A stretch of 64,000 nucleotides of DNA, from contig MKTW01000012.1 in assembly GCA_001898405.1 (NCBI GenBank), positions 124,001 to 188,000 on the forward strand, in the 5' to 3' direction. Both the position numbers and the translations under genes were made by a program. Source of the stretch: Sphingobacteriales bacterium 44-61. GTDB lineage: Bacteria; Bacteroidota; Bacteroidia; Chitinophagales; Chitinophagaceae. Of this stretch, positions 46,244 through 54,910 are shown in pieces (positions within the stretch are counted from its first letter, which is position 1; every line of letters begins with the position of its first letter). Below the pieces are notes generated by a model, which had not been told where the DNA came from, did no database searches, and saw nothing but the letters and a program-made list of their open reading frames with translations.

Positions 46244-47104
46244 TTATTTCCATGTTATTTCAATAGCAGTTAACCAGCGGGTCAGCCTGCCTTGCGCATC
46301 GTACTGGTAATAGTTTTCGGGATACACAGAAGTATTGCTGCTGAGCTGCCATTGCCCGGCATGATAGGAATACGTCTTCTGAATAACATCTTTTACTGCG
46401 GCAACAGATGGCACTATACCTTCCGACAAAAAAGTAACCGGAAGCCGGTAGCCAAAGCCAGTGACCATGCCGGCCAGGGGAGTTTTGCCAAAATAGGAGA
46501 AACCCACATCTTCCCAGGTAATGAATTTTTTTCCGTCATAGTAGTTCATCTCCCAAATGACGGAATCCGTTTTTATCCCATCACGGTCCTGCACGGTATG
46601 AACTACTTTGGTAAGCCGGTCATCATTCCAGGTAAAAAGAACTTCTCCTTTGTTTTGCAACTGGTTATTATCTATGCGTGTTCTTGTGGCCTGCGCACGG
46701 TTCATCCTGCCTTCATTGTCGTAATTGTAGGAATGCTCGTTCTTATAATTACTTACCGTTTCCACTACATATTGCACCCTGCCGTTCACAAGGTTCATTT
46801 CCATGCGGTGATCTGTTGGGTTGTAGTTTCCATCATACCACTGTAAAACGATGCCGGAGGCGCTGTACACTGCTTTCATATGGGATGATATGCTGTAGTC
46901 GATAGCTGCCAGCCGGTTTTGTTCATCGTAACTGTAGATATGATTAAACGAAGCACTGTTGATGCTGCTGATCCGGTTTCCGTTTGGCGCGTTATTATTA
47001 TTCCCTTTTTTGCAAGCGGCCGCCGATAGCAGCAGGCATGCTATAACCGGTATAAAGATCTTCTTTGCTCTTTTACTGCTCATACTCTTTTTTTTATCAC
47101 TCAT
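46244..47104 (-). CDS. YD-type lipoprotein, subfamily A (array copy 3)
   Basis: 286 aa from ATG 47104, which overlaps the stop of copy 2 by 8 bp; an internal ATG at 47083 would give 279 aa with the same signal peptide. Lipobox LLSAAACKKG. YSYDEQNRLAAIDYS, GIVLQWYDGNYNPT, YNYDNEGRMNRAQ, ITWEDVGFSYFGKT and terminal YQYDAQGRLTRWLTAIEITW follow the A pattern. The overlap shows that this stretch is one polycistronic unit. Confidence 0.85.
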   Translation of the reverse strand: MSDKKKSMSSKRAKKIFIPVIACLLLSAAACKKGNNNNAPNGNRISSINSASFNHIYSYDEQNRLAAIDYSISSHMKAVYSASGIVLQWYDGNYNPTDHRMEMNLVNGRVQYVVETVSNYKNEHSYNYDNEGRMNRAQATRTRIDNNQLQNKGEVLFTWNDDRLTKVVHTVQDRDGIKTDSVIWEMNYYDGKKFITWEDVGFSYFGKTPLAGMVTGFGYRLPVTFLSEGIVPSVAAVKDVIQKTYSYHAGQWQLSSNTSVYPENYYQYDAQGRLTRWLTAIEITWK

Positions 47105-47816
47105 AATAGGTATAAGTTGTGCTGCCGCTTTGCCCGGAGGATGTGGTAAAGCTTAGGCTGCTGATTCTTTCCTTGTTATCGTAAGTGTAGGTGAAATTGG
47201 TTACACTTACTTTTACCTGGTTGCCATCGGGGCGGCGTGAGGCAACAGATTTAATGGGATGGACCGATGACTTACCGAAAAATGATCTGCCAAAATTCTC
47301 ATCAAGGAGGCTGCTGTTCTTATCTGTGTAATATAAAAAAACGCTGGTGTTGCTCCATGTATTACCGGTTGTAGTCCGGATACTGTCGAGCAAGCCGGTG
47401 CTGGCATTGTAATGGTATATTGCTTCCCACCTGGGAGTTTGATCATTATACGTACGCGTCAGGAAGTTCCGATCATTGTATTCATAATACCTCATTTCAG
47501 TATCGCCTTCATATTGCTGAGAACTAATGTACCCTTTGCTGTTGAGCGAATAATGGATTATGTATGTATTGGAAGCCTCGATTATTGTGTTCGTTATTTT
47601 CCCGGGCTCGTACAGGTACTCCAGCTTTTTAAATCCATTGTCAAACTCTGCCTTTACAATTTGATGTTCCGCATTGTAGGAATATATCATGCTTCCGCTG
47701 GCATCTGTTTCGGCTTTTACCCGCAGTGGTCCGCTGGTCTTATCGTTCCCATTCTTTTTACAGGATAGGATACTTAAAAGCACTAGTGTTGATAATAGAA
47801 TATATTTCTGTGTCAT
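47097..47816 (-). CDS. YD-type lipoprotein, subfamily B (array copy 2)
   Basis: 239 aa with lipobox LSILSCKKN. B-pattern segments are MIYSYNAEHQIVKAEFDNG, YYEYNDRNFLTRTYND, YHYNASTGLLDSIRTTTG, FGRSFFGKSSVHP and FTYTYDNKERISSL. It ends in TTYTYYE, like copy 5 (YHYTYY). B copies lack the C-terminal W-x-x-x-GF-x-YFG...IPSV block of A copies. It lies 97 bp downstream of copy 1; no 13-bp repeat is seen in that gap. Confidence 0.85.
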   Translation of the reverse strand: MTQKYILLSTLVLLSILSCKKNGNDKTSGPLRVKAETDASGSMIYSYNAEHQIVKAEFDNGFKKLEYLYEPGKITNTIIEASNTYIIHYSLNSKGYISSQQYEGDTEMRYYEYNDRNFLTRTYNDQTPRWEAIYHYNASTGLLDSIRTTTGNTWSNTSVFLYYTDKNSSLLDENFGRSFFGKSSVHPIKSVASRRPDGNQVKVSVTNFTYTYDNKERISSLSFTTSSGQSGSTTYTYYE

Positions 47817-47913
47817 CTGGCTGTTTTTATAGTCGAAAATTTCTCCCGCTTTCTGAAATGGTTTCCATTGCTTCTGTATACAGTTATATTTTGTGCAGTG
47901 TTTTTAGTAAATA

Positions 47914-48843
47914 TTATTGCCAGCTGAAATTGTAATTGTAGTATGAGGTAAGCCTTCCCAGTTCATCATATTTGTAGGGGCTTGAGCTTCCTCCTGGGTC
48001 TGTCCAATCCCATCCGCTAAATTTCCATTGCGGATTAAAATCGCTTGCATCGGTGTATTTTTTTTCTCCTTTTAATGCTTTCAATGCTGTAGGCGAAGGC
48101 ATGAGGTAAGGCACGGCGTCGAAGGAATATATGATCCTGGTACTTCTGATAAAAGGGAACGGTTCTATCACAGGCAGAAGCCCCCATACAGTGTAAGCAA
48201 AACCGGCAGGATGAGTACCAAAATAATTAAAACCGATATTGCTGAAGCTGAAGAAAGGCTGATTGGCATGCCATGTCCTGGTCTGTGTTACTGTATCGGT
48301 GGCATGAAGGCCATAATATCCATATGCTTTCAGATCTTGTATATTGCCTTGTGCAGGGTAAGTATAATAACAATCGAGTTTTGCAAAAACACTTCCATTA
48401 GCCGATAAGCCGCGAAAACCGATTTCCGTCATCCTGTTTTGTGTATCATAGTCAAAGTATGTATCGTGATAACTGCCATTCGGATTGGTCATGCGGCTGT
48501 TTACAATACGGCCATTGAGCATTGTGAACACATATTTCTCCCGTTGTGGGTCGGGCGCAGCTCCTTTATAGTATTGAGCTGTGATGGTTTGACCGCTATA
48601 GGCAAAGCGCAGGGAAGGGTTATCGTCATAATTATAATCTATACGACTCAAGCGTTTTTGTTCATCATAACTGAACACAGCCGTTCGGGTTTCGTCTTTA
48701 ATGGTAATGGAAGCAATGCGCTGATCATCGTAGTTGAAGGTTGGCTCTTTGGGGCCATTCCGCTTGGAGCAGGCTGTGAACAGTATAATAATAGCCAGCC
48801 AATAACTATTTGCAAATTGTAAAAGAGACAAATTCGTTTTCAT
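47914..48843 (-). CDS. YD-type lipoprotein, subfamily A (array copy 1)
   Basis: 309 aa, the first gene of the array. The signal (SYWLAIIILFTACSKR) has its lipobox at FTACS. FSYDEQKRLSRIDYNYDDN, TYFDYDTQNRMTEIGF, FFSFSNIGFNYFGTHPAG and YKYDELGRLTSYYNYNFSW place it in subfamily A. It is divergent from the sensor kinase, sharing a 282-bp control region with three 13-bp repeats. It probably faces the outside of the cell, as a binding protein or adhesin; this is inference. Confidence 0.85.
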   Translation of the reverse strand: MKTNLSLLQFANSYWLAIIILFTACSKRNGPKEPTFNYDDQRIASITIKDETRTAVFSYDEQKRLSRIDYNYDDNPSLRFAYSGQTITAQYYKGAAPDPQREKYVFTMLNGRIVNSRMTNPNGSYHDTYFDYDTQNRMTEIGFRGLSANGSVFAKLDCYYTYPAQGNIQDLKAYGYYGLHATDTVTQTRTWHANQPFFSFSNIGFNYFGTHPAGFAYTVWGLLPVIEPFPFIRSTRIIYSFDAVPYLMPSPTALKALKGEKKYTDASDFNPQWKFSGWDWTDPGGSSSPYKYDELGRLTSYYNYNFSWQ

Positions 48844-49002
48844 TTGGTGTATTTTATGATTGGTCTACCCATCCGGATGGGGCGAAACAACCTACCTGAA
48901 CATTCTTCGGGTTGATAAGGATCTTATAATCATTTCACCAGTTGTCATTCATATAGCTTAGGTTATAAAAGTAGCCGTAGCAAGGGTGTCTCAGAAGAAC
49001 AA

Positions 49003-49079
49003 ATGAGGGTATGGCAGTCCTGAATGATGCTTTAAATGCTTAAATTGAGGAAACGGTAGCTGGGAGTGAGGGAACGGCA
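49003..49079. promoter_or_regulatory. Three phased 13-bp direct repeats, predicted LytTR regulator site
   Basis: TGAGGGTATGGCA (49004-49016), TGAGGAAACGGTA (49046-49058) and TGAGGGAACGGCA (49067-49079) lie in one orientation. Their starts are 42 and 21 bp apart, in register with about two helical turns. They end 47 bp before the kinase ATG and stand 160-236 bp upstream of the lipoprotein array. With the copies at 45323-45355 the consensus is TGAGGGWACGGYA. Confidence 0.8.
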
Positions 49080-49125
49080 ATATGCCTGAAAGGTGGAAGT
49101 GTATTTTTACGGTATAATTTGCTTT

Positions 49126-51276
49126 ATGAAAATTGCGGGCTATACGGAAAATATTATCAGGATAGTACCGGGATTATTATGCCTGTGTATCTTTTGCGGA
49201 TGCAATCAATCCAAAGGAACTAAAAGAAATGATGACCGGGCCGCAAAACAACTGGATAGCTTATACTTCGACGCCAACCAACTGATCACCAGCAGCAATT
49301 TTGAAAAGGGGATTGTACTGGTAAAAAAGGGGATCGCTGAAGCTGCCACAGAAAAGAATGACTCTATGTTGTCCAAGTTTTACTGGATGGCTACCCTGTA
49401 CTTCCGGTACAAACCTGCTCCGCAAAGAGACAGCCAGTCGTACTATACACTACTGGCCGGAAAGCATGCTGATCTTTCCGGCAATAAAAGGGTTCAATTA
49501 AGTACATTTTACAACCGGCTGACCATTTTTTTTGAAACCCAACAGCTTGATTCTGCTATATCCGCCAGCAACCGTGTTTTTGCACTGGCCCGGGAACTGA
49601 AAGACAGTATCACATTGCTGGATGCAAACCTGGTACTGAGCTATTGTTACCGGAACAAAGGATTGCCGGAACAGCAATTCCAGTATCTGACCAGGACGAT
49701 GAATATTTACCAGGCCGTTAAATACAAGTATAATACGGGAGATGCAGATAAAGAGTCGAAAAGAGTGCATTACATCTATACCAATGTATTGTATAGCCTG
49801 GCTGATTATTTTTACGATAAAAATAATATCATTAAAAGCCTCGAATACTACAATGAGCTCGATGCAATTATTCCTGAAAAAAGAAAATCCCATAACCCTA
49901 TCATCTATATTGGTAAAGGATCCTGTTATGAAAAGATGGGTGCAACTGATTCAGCCAATAAATATTTTAAAATGGCTGTGGAAAAAACAGATACAATCTG
50001 GTACTTTAGGGAGCATCGTTCCAGTGCAGCCAGGCATTATGCCAGGCTATTGCTTGCAAATGGCCATTCAAAAGAAGGGGCGCGGTATTTACACGAAAGC
50101 CTGCGCCTCGCCAGTGAAACACGCAAACCTCATGTAATAGCGGAAAGCCGCCTGGCTCTTGCAGATCTTCTTATCGGCGAAAAGCAATGGCATGCTGCCA
50201 GGGATACATTACAACGAACAATCAGCGAAATGGATACGGCCATGGACAAAAAGCAAAAAGTCCGGGCTTACGAAATGTTGTGCCAGGTGTTTAAGGGAAC
50301 GGGAGATTACAGGCAGGCATTGCAGTATTATACACTCTCGAAAGTCTACCAGGATTCAATAAATACGGAACAGGTCATGCGCACCACGACCGAGATGGAT
50401 GTAAAATACCAGGCAGATAAAAAGAGCCAGCAGATTACCCTGTTGCAAAAAAGCAACCGGATACAGGAGTTGCAATTACTTGCTGCAAGACGCCTTCGTT
50501 TATTTTATGCATTGAGCATAGCTATACTGCTCATTCTTTTTGGCCTAATCTATTATTACCGGCGAAAGCTGCAGCGACGCAACCTGGAACGGGTTAAGAA
50601 TGACCTTGAAACAAAGGCATTGCGTGCTCAAATGAAACCGCATTTTATTTTCAATTCCCTTAACGCTATCCAGGAACTGATCGTAACGAAAGATTACTCC
50701 CGGTCTTCGCAGTACCTGGCCAGGTTTTCGCGATTGCTGCGTATGGTGCTCAATATGGCAGATAAAAATTTTATCACACTGCAGCAGGAAATTGAGTTGT
50801 GCCACCTGTATGTGTCCCTGGAATCACTCCGGCTAAAAAACAGCTTTCATTACAGTATTACTGTTGATGAAAAAATGGACACAGAGATGATTTTCTTTCC
50901 TACGCTGCTGATACAGCCATTTGTTGAAAATGCCATTTGGCATGGGTTGTCAAATAAAAATGGTGATAAATACCTGTCTGTGCATTTTGAAGAGATCGGC
51001 GATTGTGTACGCTGTACGATATGTGACAATGGTATCGGGCGGGCAAAATCTGCTGAAATAAAAGCCGCGAAAATAGGCGTCGAACATCTCGATTCAAAAG
51101 GTATCAAAATAGCGGAGCAGCGGATTTCTGTGCTGCGCGAGGGCCTGGTAAAAGAGGCTTCCATTAACATTGTGGACCTTTACGATGGAGAGGGAAGAGG
51201 GGCGGGCACGAAAGTAGTGATCGATATTGTTTCTTTTTTAACAGCATTCAACAATGAAAATACTGATAGTAGATGA
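49126..51276 (+). CDS. LytS-like sensor histidine kinase with TPR sensor region
   Basis: 716 aa from ATG 49126; the frame extends to 49093 but the signal segment starts at MKIAGYTENIIR. A lipobox-like CLCIFCGCNQ suggests export of the N-terminal region. TPR helices fill about 40-430 (for example YYNELDAIIPEKR, GSCYEKMGATDSANKYFKMA). A coiled segment and one membrane span (LRLFYALSIAILLILFGLIYY) near 460-480 lead to a His_kinase domain with His506 in MKPHFIFNSLNAIQE and an ATPase part (PFVENAIWHGLSNK). It phosphorylates the LytTR regulator, whose gene overlaps its 3' end by 23 bp. The ligand is unknown. Confidence 0.93.
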   Translation: MKIAGYTENIIRIVPGLLCLCIFCGCNQSKGTKRNDDRAAKQLDSLYFDANQLITSSNFEKGIVLVKKGIAEAATEKNDSMLSKFYWMATLYFRYKPAPQRDSQSYYTLLAGKHADLSGNKRVQLSTFYNRLTIFFETQQLDSAISASNRVFALARELKDSITLLDANLVLSYCYRNKGLPEQQFQYLTRTMNIYQAVKYKYNTGDADKESKRVHYIYTNVLYSLADYFYDKNNIIKSLEYYNELDAIIPEKRKSHNPIIYIGKGSCYEKMGATDSANKYFKMAVEKTDTIWYFREHRSSAARHYARLLLANGHSKEGARYLHESLRLASETRKPHVIAESRLALADLLIGEKQWHAARDTLQRTISEMDTAMDKKQKVRAYEMLCQVFKGTGDYRQALQYYTLSKVYQDSINTEQVMRTTTEMDVKYQADKKSQQITLLQKSNRIQELQLLAARRLRLFYALSIAILLILFGLIYYYRRKLQRRNLERVKNDLETKALRAQMKPHFIFNSLNAIQELIVTKDYSRSSQYLARFSRLLRMVLNMADKNFITLQQEIELCHLYVSLESLRLKNSFHYSITVDEKMDTEMIFFPTLLIQPFVENAIWHGLSNKNGDKYLSVHFEEIGDCVRCTICDNGIGRAKSAEIKAAKIGVEHLDSKGIKIAEQRISVLREGLVKEASINIVDLYDGEGRGAGTKVVIDIVSFLTAFNNENTDSR

Positions 51277-52006
51277 CGAGCCGGCGGCTGCCAGTATGTT
51301 GCAAATATTGATCAACCGGCATATAGTGGTTGATAAAGAAGTGCTGACCTGTAACTCCGCAGAAGAGGCGCTGGAGCTAATGGCCGTGTTCCAGCCTACG
51401 CTGTTACTGCTGGATGTGGAAATGCCATCCATGAATGGATTTGACCTGCTGAATCGTGCCGATACGGGAAATTTTGATGTCATCTTTACTACGGCTTATG
51501 ATAAATACGCCATTAAGGCTATCCGTTTCAGCGCCCTGGATTACCTGCTGAAACCTATTGACATCAATGAATTGCAAAATGCTATCAACAGGCATATCGT
51601 TCAGAAAAAGCAGTATGCCGGTATACCGAAAAAATTGGTCCATAACCTCGTCAGCAACCTGAAAGAAAAATCCGTCTCCTCTTTTAAGCTGGCACTTAGC
51701 ACCCAGGAAGGTTTTTATTTTTGCAGCCCTTCCGAGATAGTACGGTGTGAAGGCGTTAATAATTACACCCATTTTTATTTTAAGGAAAAAAAGCCGTTAC
51801 TGATCTCTAAAACGCTCAAAGAATTTGAAGATATCCTTGCTGATCACGGGTTTGTACGGGCGCATAAAAGCCATCTTGTAAATATCAGCGAGATCGAGCG
51901 GCTGGATAAAGAGGGGGTGCTATGGTTGAATAATGGCACCAGTATTATTGTATCCCGGCGTAGAAAAGATTATGTTATTGGTGTACTTGCGCAATACGGA
52001 AAGTAG
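51254..52006 (+). CDS. LytTR-family response regulator
   Basis: 250 aa. Receiver domain (1-120) with Asp7/Asp8, phospho-acceptor Asp54 (LLLLDVEMPSMNGFD), Thr in FTTAYDKYAIKA and Lys in YLLKPID. The LytTR DNA-binding domain (about 150-248) shows EIVRCEGVNNYTHFYF and FVRAHKSHLVNISEIERL. It is translated in overlap with the kinase gene. The 13-bp repeats in front of the kinase and within the lipoprotein array are its predicted targets. Confidence 0.95.
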   Translation: MKILIVDDEPAAASMLQILINRHIVVDKEVLTCNSAEEALELMAVFQPTLLLLDVEMPSMNGFDLLNRADTGNFDVIFTTAYDKYAIKAIRFSALDYLLKPIDINELQNAINRHIVQKKQYAGIPKKLVHNLVSNLKEKSVSSFKLALSTQEGFYFCSPSEIVRCEGVNNYTHFYFKEKKPLLISKTLKEFEDILADHGFVRAHKSHLVNISEIERLDKEGVLWLNNGTSIIVSRRRKDYVIGVLAQYGK

Positions 52007-52144
52007 TTAAAAGGGGTAAACAGTGTATACATCCATGCCTTCCCCGTGTATTAACGGTAAATATTAGGGTGTAAGAACTGGTGCCGCGGTGAGTTTCTGA
52101 TATTATTTTAGCAGCTCACTTATCCACTTTATAAAGGCATCTCT

Positions 52145-52564
52145 ATGTTGATCCGTACTTTATGGCTATGCAAGAACAATATGTTCGCAACTTCCGTGAG
52201 CCCGCTCATGCGGAGCTATGGCATTTCTACTGTAGCTATCACTGATCCAGAGAAAGTCTACCCCTATTTTCAGGCCATTGAAGCTGATCTGATCATTATA
52301 GACGCCAATTGGGATAAAGATGATCATTTGGGAATTACCTTTCTGGCCGATCTCCATCAACGTATTCCGGGTATCAAGGCAATTTTTGTAACTACAACTC
52401 TCCAGAATAAGTTATGCAAAAAGCTGGAGGAAGCCGGTGCAAAGGGCTATTTCTACAGAAACAGCCGCAACATTGAAAACATAGTGCATTGTATACGGCA
52501 GGTGTACAACGGTGAGGTCTGCTTTGGCGAAACCGACCCGGCTTTGACCGAAGCGGCCATCTGA
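52145..52564 (+). CDS. Orphan single-domain response regulator
   Basis: 139 aa, only a receiver-like fold: RTLWLCKNNMFATSVSP, LIIIDANWDKDD with the likely phospho-Asp, FVTTTLQNK and a GAKGYFYRNSRN switch region. It looks like a NarL/LuxR-type receiver that lacks the HTH output; no HTH remnant is visible downstream. The usual acidic pair at the N-terminus is not obvious, so phosphorylation may be weak or absent. It lies 138 bp after the LytTR gene and may modulate that system. Confidence 0.75.
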   Translation: MLIRTLWLCKNNMFATSVSPLMRSYGISTVAITDPEKVYPYFQAIEADLIIIDANWDKDDHLGITFLADLHQRIPGIKAIFVTTTLQNKLCKKLEEAGAKGYFYRNSRNIENIVHCIRQVYNGEVCFGETDPALTEAAI

Positions 52565-52764
52565 CGATCAGTTTTTCCCCAATTGAATATTACTGGCTGC
52601 AACAGGGTGATCATCCGCAGTTTAATTGATCCGACAACTTTTATTAACCGGGTTTGTTATAAGAAACATCTTTGATCCGGCCTCACAGAGGACCTGGACA
52701 ATGTTACAGGAAAAGGGTATTTACTAAATTCGTGAATACTAAAGCAAATCCCGTTAATAAGAGT

Positions 52765-53787
52765 ATGAAAAAGATAGGATTTTTATCATTCGGCCATTGG
52801 GCCAACCATCCGGCGTATAGTACGAAAACAGCGGGTGATACCTTGCTTCAGTCCATTGATCTGGCTGTGGCTGCAGAGGAGATTGGCATAGATGGCGCCT
52901 ATTTCCGTGTCCATCATTTTGCAAAACAACTGGCTTCTCCGTTTCCATTATTGTCTGCTATCGGTGCAAAAACAAGCAAGATTGAAATCGGTACCGGGGT
53001 AATTGATATGCGGTATGAAAATCCGTTGTATATGGTGGAAGAAGCCGGTGCTGCGGACCTGATCTCGGAAGGAAGGTTACAGTTGGGAATCAGCAGAGGC
53101 TCGCCCGAACAGGTAATTGATGGATGGCGGCACTTCGGTTATAAACCAGCAGAAGGGGAGACCGATGCTGATATGGGCCGGATAAAAGGGCTGGAGTTTT
53201 TGGAGAACCTGAAAGGTGTGGGATTTGCACAGCCTAACCCCAATCCGATGTTTCCGAATCCACCGGGTTTGCTAAGATTAGAACCCTTTTCAGAAGGACT
53301 GCGCGACCGGATCTGGTGGGGAGCAGCTTCCAATGCTACAGCAGTATGGGCTGCAGAGAATGGTATGAACCTTCAAAGCTCAACGTTGAAATTTGATGAG
53401 AGTGGGAAGCCATTTCATATACAGCAGGCTGAACAGATCAGGTTATTTAAAGAGGCCTGGAAAAAGGCAGGGCATCAACGCGAACCGCGGGTTTCTGTAA
53501 GCCGGTCAATTTTTGCGTTGATCAATGACCAGGACAGGTATTATTTTGGACGCGATGGCAAGAGCACTGACCAGATAGGTATACTGGAGATGGACAGACG
53601 GGCGATTTTCGGCAGAAGTTATGCCGCAGAACCAGATCAACTGATCAAAGAACTGGCACAGGATGAAGCGATCCAGGAAGCTGATACCATTCTTTTGACG
53701 ATCCCCAATACACTTGGCGTCGATTACAATGTGCATGTTCTTTCTTCGATACTAAACCATGTGGCACCAGGATTGGGATGGCGTTAA
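52765..53787 (+). CDS. LLM-class (luciferase-like) flavin-dependent oxidoreductase
   Basis: 340 aa from ATG 52765; an upstream frame to 52672 adds 31 residues that lack family similarity. The start MKKIGFLSFGHW, then LAVAAEEIGIDGAYFRVHHF, TSKIEIGTGVIDMRYENPL and EGRLQLGISRGSPEQVIDGW are typical of the bacterial luciferase-like group. Such enzymes use FMNH2 or F420 to oxidise organic substrates. It lies 13 bp before an FAD/NAD(P) oxidoreductase gene, probably as one operon. Confidence 0.9.
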   Translation: MKKIGFLSFGHWANHPAYSTKTAGDTLLQSIDLAVAAEEIGIDGAYFRVHHFAKQLASPFPLLSAIGAKTSKIEIGTGVIDMRYENPLYMVEEAGAADLISEGRLQLGISRGSPEQVIDGWRHFGYKPAEGETDADMGRIKGLEFLENLKGVGFAQPNPNPMFPNPPGLLRLEPFSEGLRDRIWWGAASNATAVWAAENGMNLQSSTLKFDESGKPFHIQQAEQIRLFKEAWKKAGHQREPRVSVSRSIFALINDQDRYYFGRDGKSTDQIGILEMDRRAIFGRSYAAEPDQLIKELAQDEAIQEADTILLTIPNTLGVDYNVHVLSSILNHVAPGLGWR

Positions 53788-53800
53788 AGGGAGGTCTTAC

Positions 53801-54889
53801 ATGGCAAATAAGGTCCGATATAAAACAAAGATTGCGGTAATAGGAGCAGGTCAGGCAGGGCTTTCGGCTGCTTATCACCTGAAAAAACTTGATTTGGAAA
53901 TCGGCAGGGACTTCATCATCCTGGATGAAGCTCCTCATCCGGGCGGCGCCTGGCAATTCCGTTGGCCTTCACTTACATTGAGTACGGTCAACAAGATCCA
54001 TGATCTGCCGGGTATGTCTTTTGAAGAAACATTGACAGATCATGAAACATCCGTCCGGGCCAGCGCTGCGGTACCTCACTATTATGATCTTTACGAAAAG
54101 AAATTTGGTATCCGGGTATATCGCCCTTTAAAGGTCGAAAATGTGTATCTGCATGAGGAGCGATTTTATATTGATTCATCAAAAACTTTGTTCTCCGCAG
54201 CAGGCATCATTAATGCGACTGGCACCTGGGAGAATCCTTATATCCCGGATTACCCGGGCGCAGAACTTTTTCAAGGTGAGCAACTACATACCAGGGATTA
54301 TAAGACAGCTGATCATTTCAAAGGGAAACATGTAATTGTTGTGGGTGGTGGTATTTCAGCCATCCAGTTGCTGGACCAGATCTCAAAAGTCACTACCACT
54401 ACATGGGTTACCCGGCGGCCACCCGAATTCAGGGAAGGGCCGTTTGATGATGTTGCCGGTCATAATGCAGTAGCTATGGTGGAGGAACGTGTAAGAAAGG
54501 GGTTGTTGCCTTTGTCGGTTGTATCAGTTACTGGATTACCCGTTTCACCGGCAGTGGAAGACATGGAAAAGCGTGGCGTACTCAAGCGTATTCCTATGTT
54601 CAGTGAAATAACTAAAGATGGTGTGAAATGGGATGATGGAAGAGAAGAAAAAGCTGATGTCATTCTTTGGAACACCGGATTTAAAAGTGCATTAGCGCAT
54701 TTAGATCCGGTATTGCCAAGAGAGGAGGGTGGTGGAATTCTTATGGCCGGGAGGCTGGCAACGAAGGTAGCCAAAGAGCCCAGGATTCATTTGGTCGGAT
54801 ATGGACCTTCGGCTTCTACAATTGGAGCAAACCGTGCCGGCGGTGCGGCGGCCCGTGAGTTAATGAAAACACTGGGAATGCAAAGTTGA
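53801..54889 (+). CDS. FAD/NAD(P)-dependent oxidoreductase (flavin monooxygenase-like)
   Basis: 362 aa from the ATG at 53801, preceded by GGGAGG; another ATG at 53759 overlaps the LLM gene and gives an N-terminus unlike a Rossmann start. The FAD motif is VIGAGQAGLSAAYH (near 12-25) and the NAD(P) motif VVGGGISAIQLLDQ (near 180). WNTGFKSALAHLDP and the GYGPSASTIGANRAGG segment at the C-terminus are typical of the group including CzcO-like and YpdA-like proteins. It might supply reduced flavin to the LLM enzyme or act on a shared substrate; this is inference from adjacency. Confidence 0.88.
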   Translation: MANKVRYKTKIAVIGAGQAGLSAAYHLKKLDLEIGRDFIILDEAPHPGGAWQFRWPSLTLSTVNKIHDLPGMSFEETLTDHETSVRASAAVPHYYDLYEKKFGIRVYRPLKVENVYLHEERFYIDSSKTLFSAAGIINATGTWENPYIPDYPGAELFQGEQLHTRDYKTADHFKGKHVIVVGGGISAIQLLDQISKVTTTTWVTRRPPEFREGPFDDVAGHNAVAMVEERVRKGLLPLSVVSVTGLPVSPAVEDMEKRGVLKRIPMFSEITKDGVKWDDGREEKADVILWNTGFKSALAHLDPVLPREEGGGILMAGRLATKVAKEPRIHLVGYGPSASTIGANRAGGAAARELMKTLGMQS

Positions 54890-54910
54890 AATCTATGCTT
54901 GGCCTGAAGG

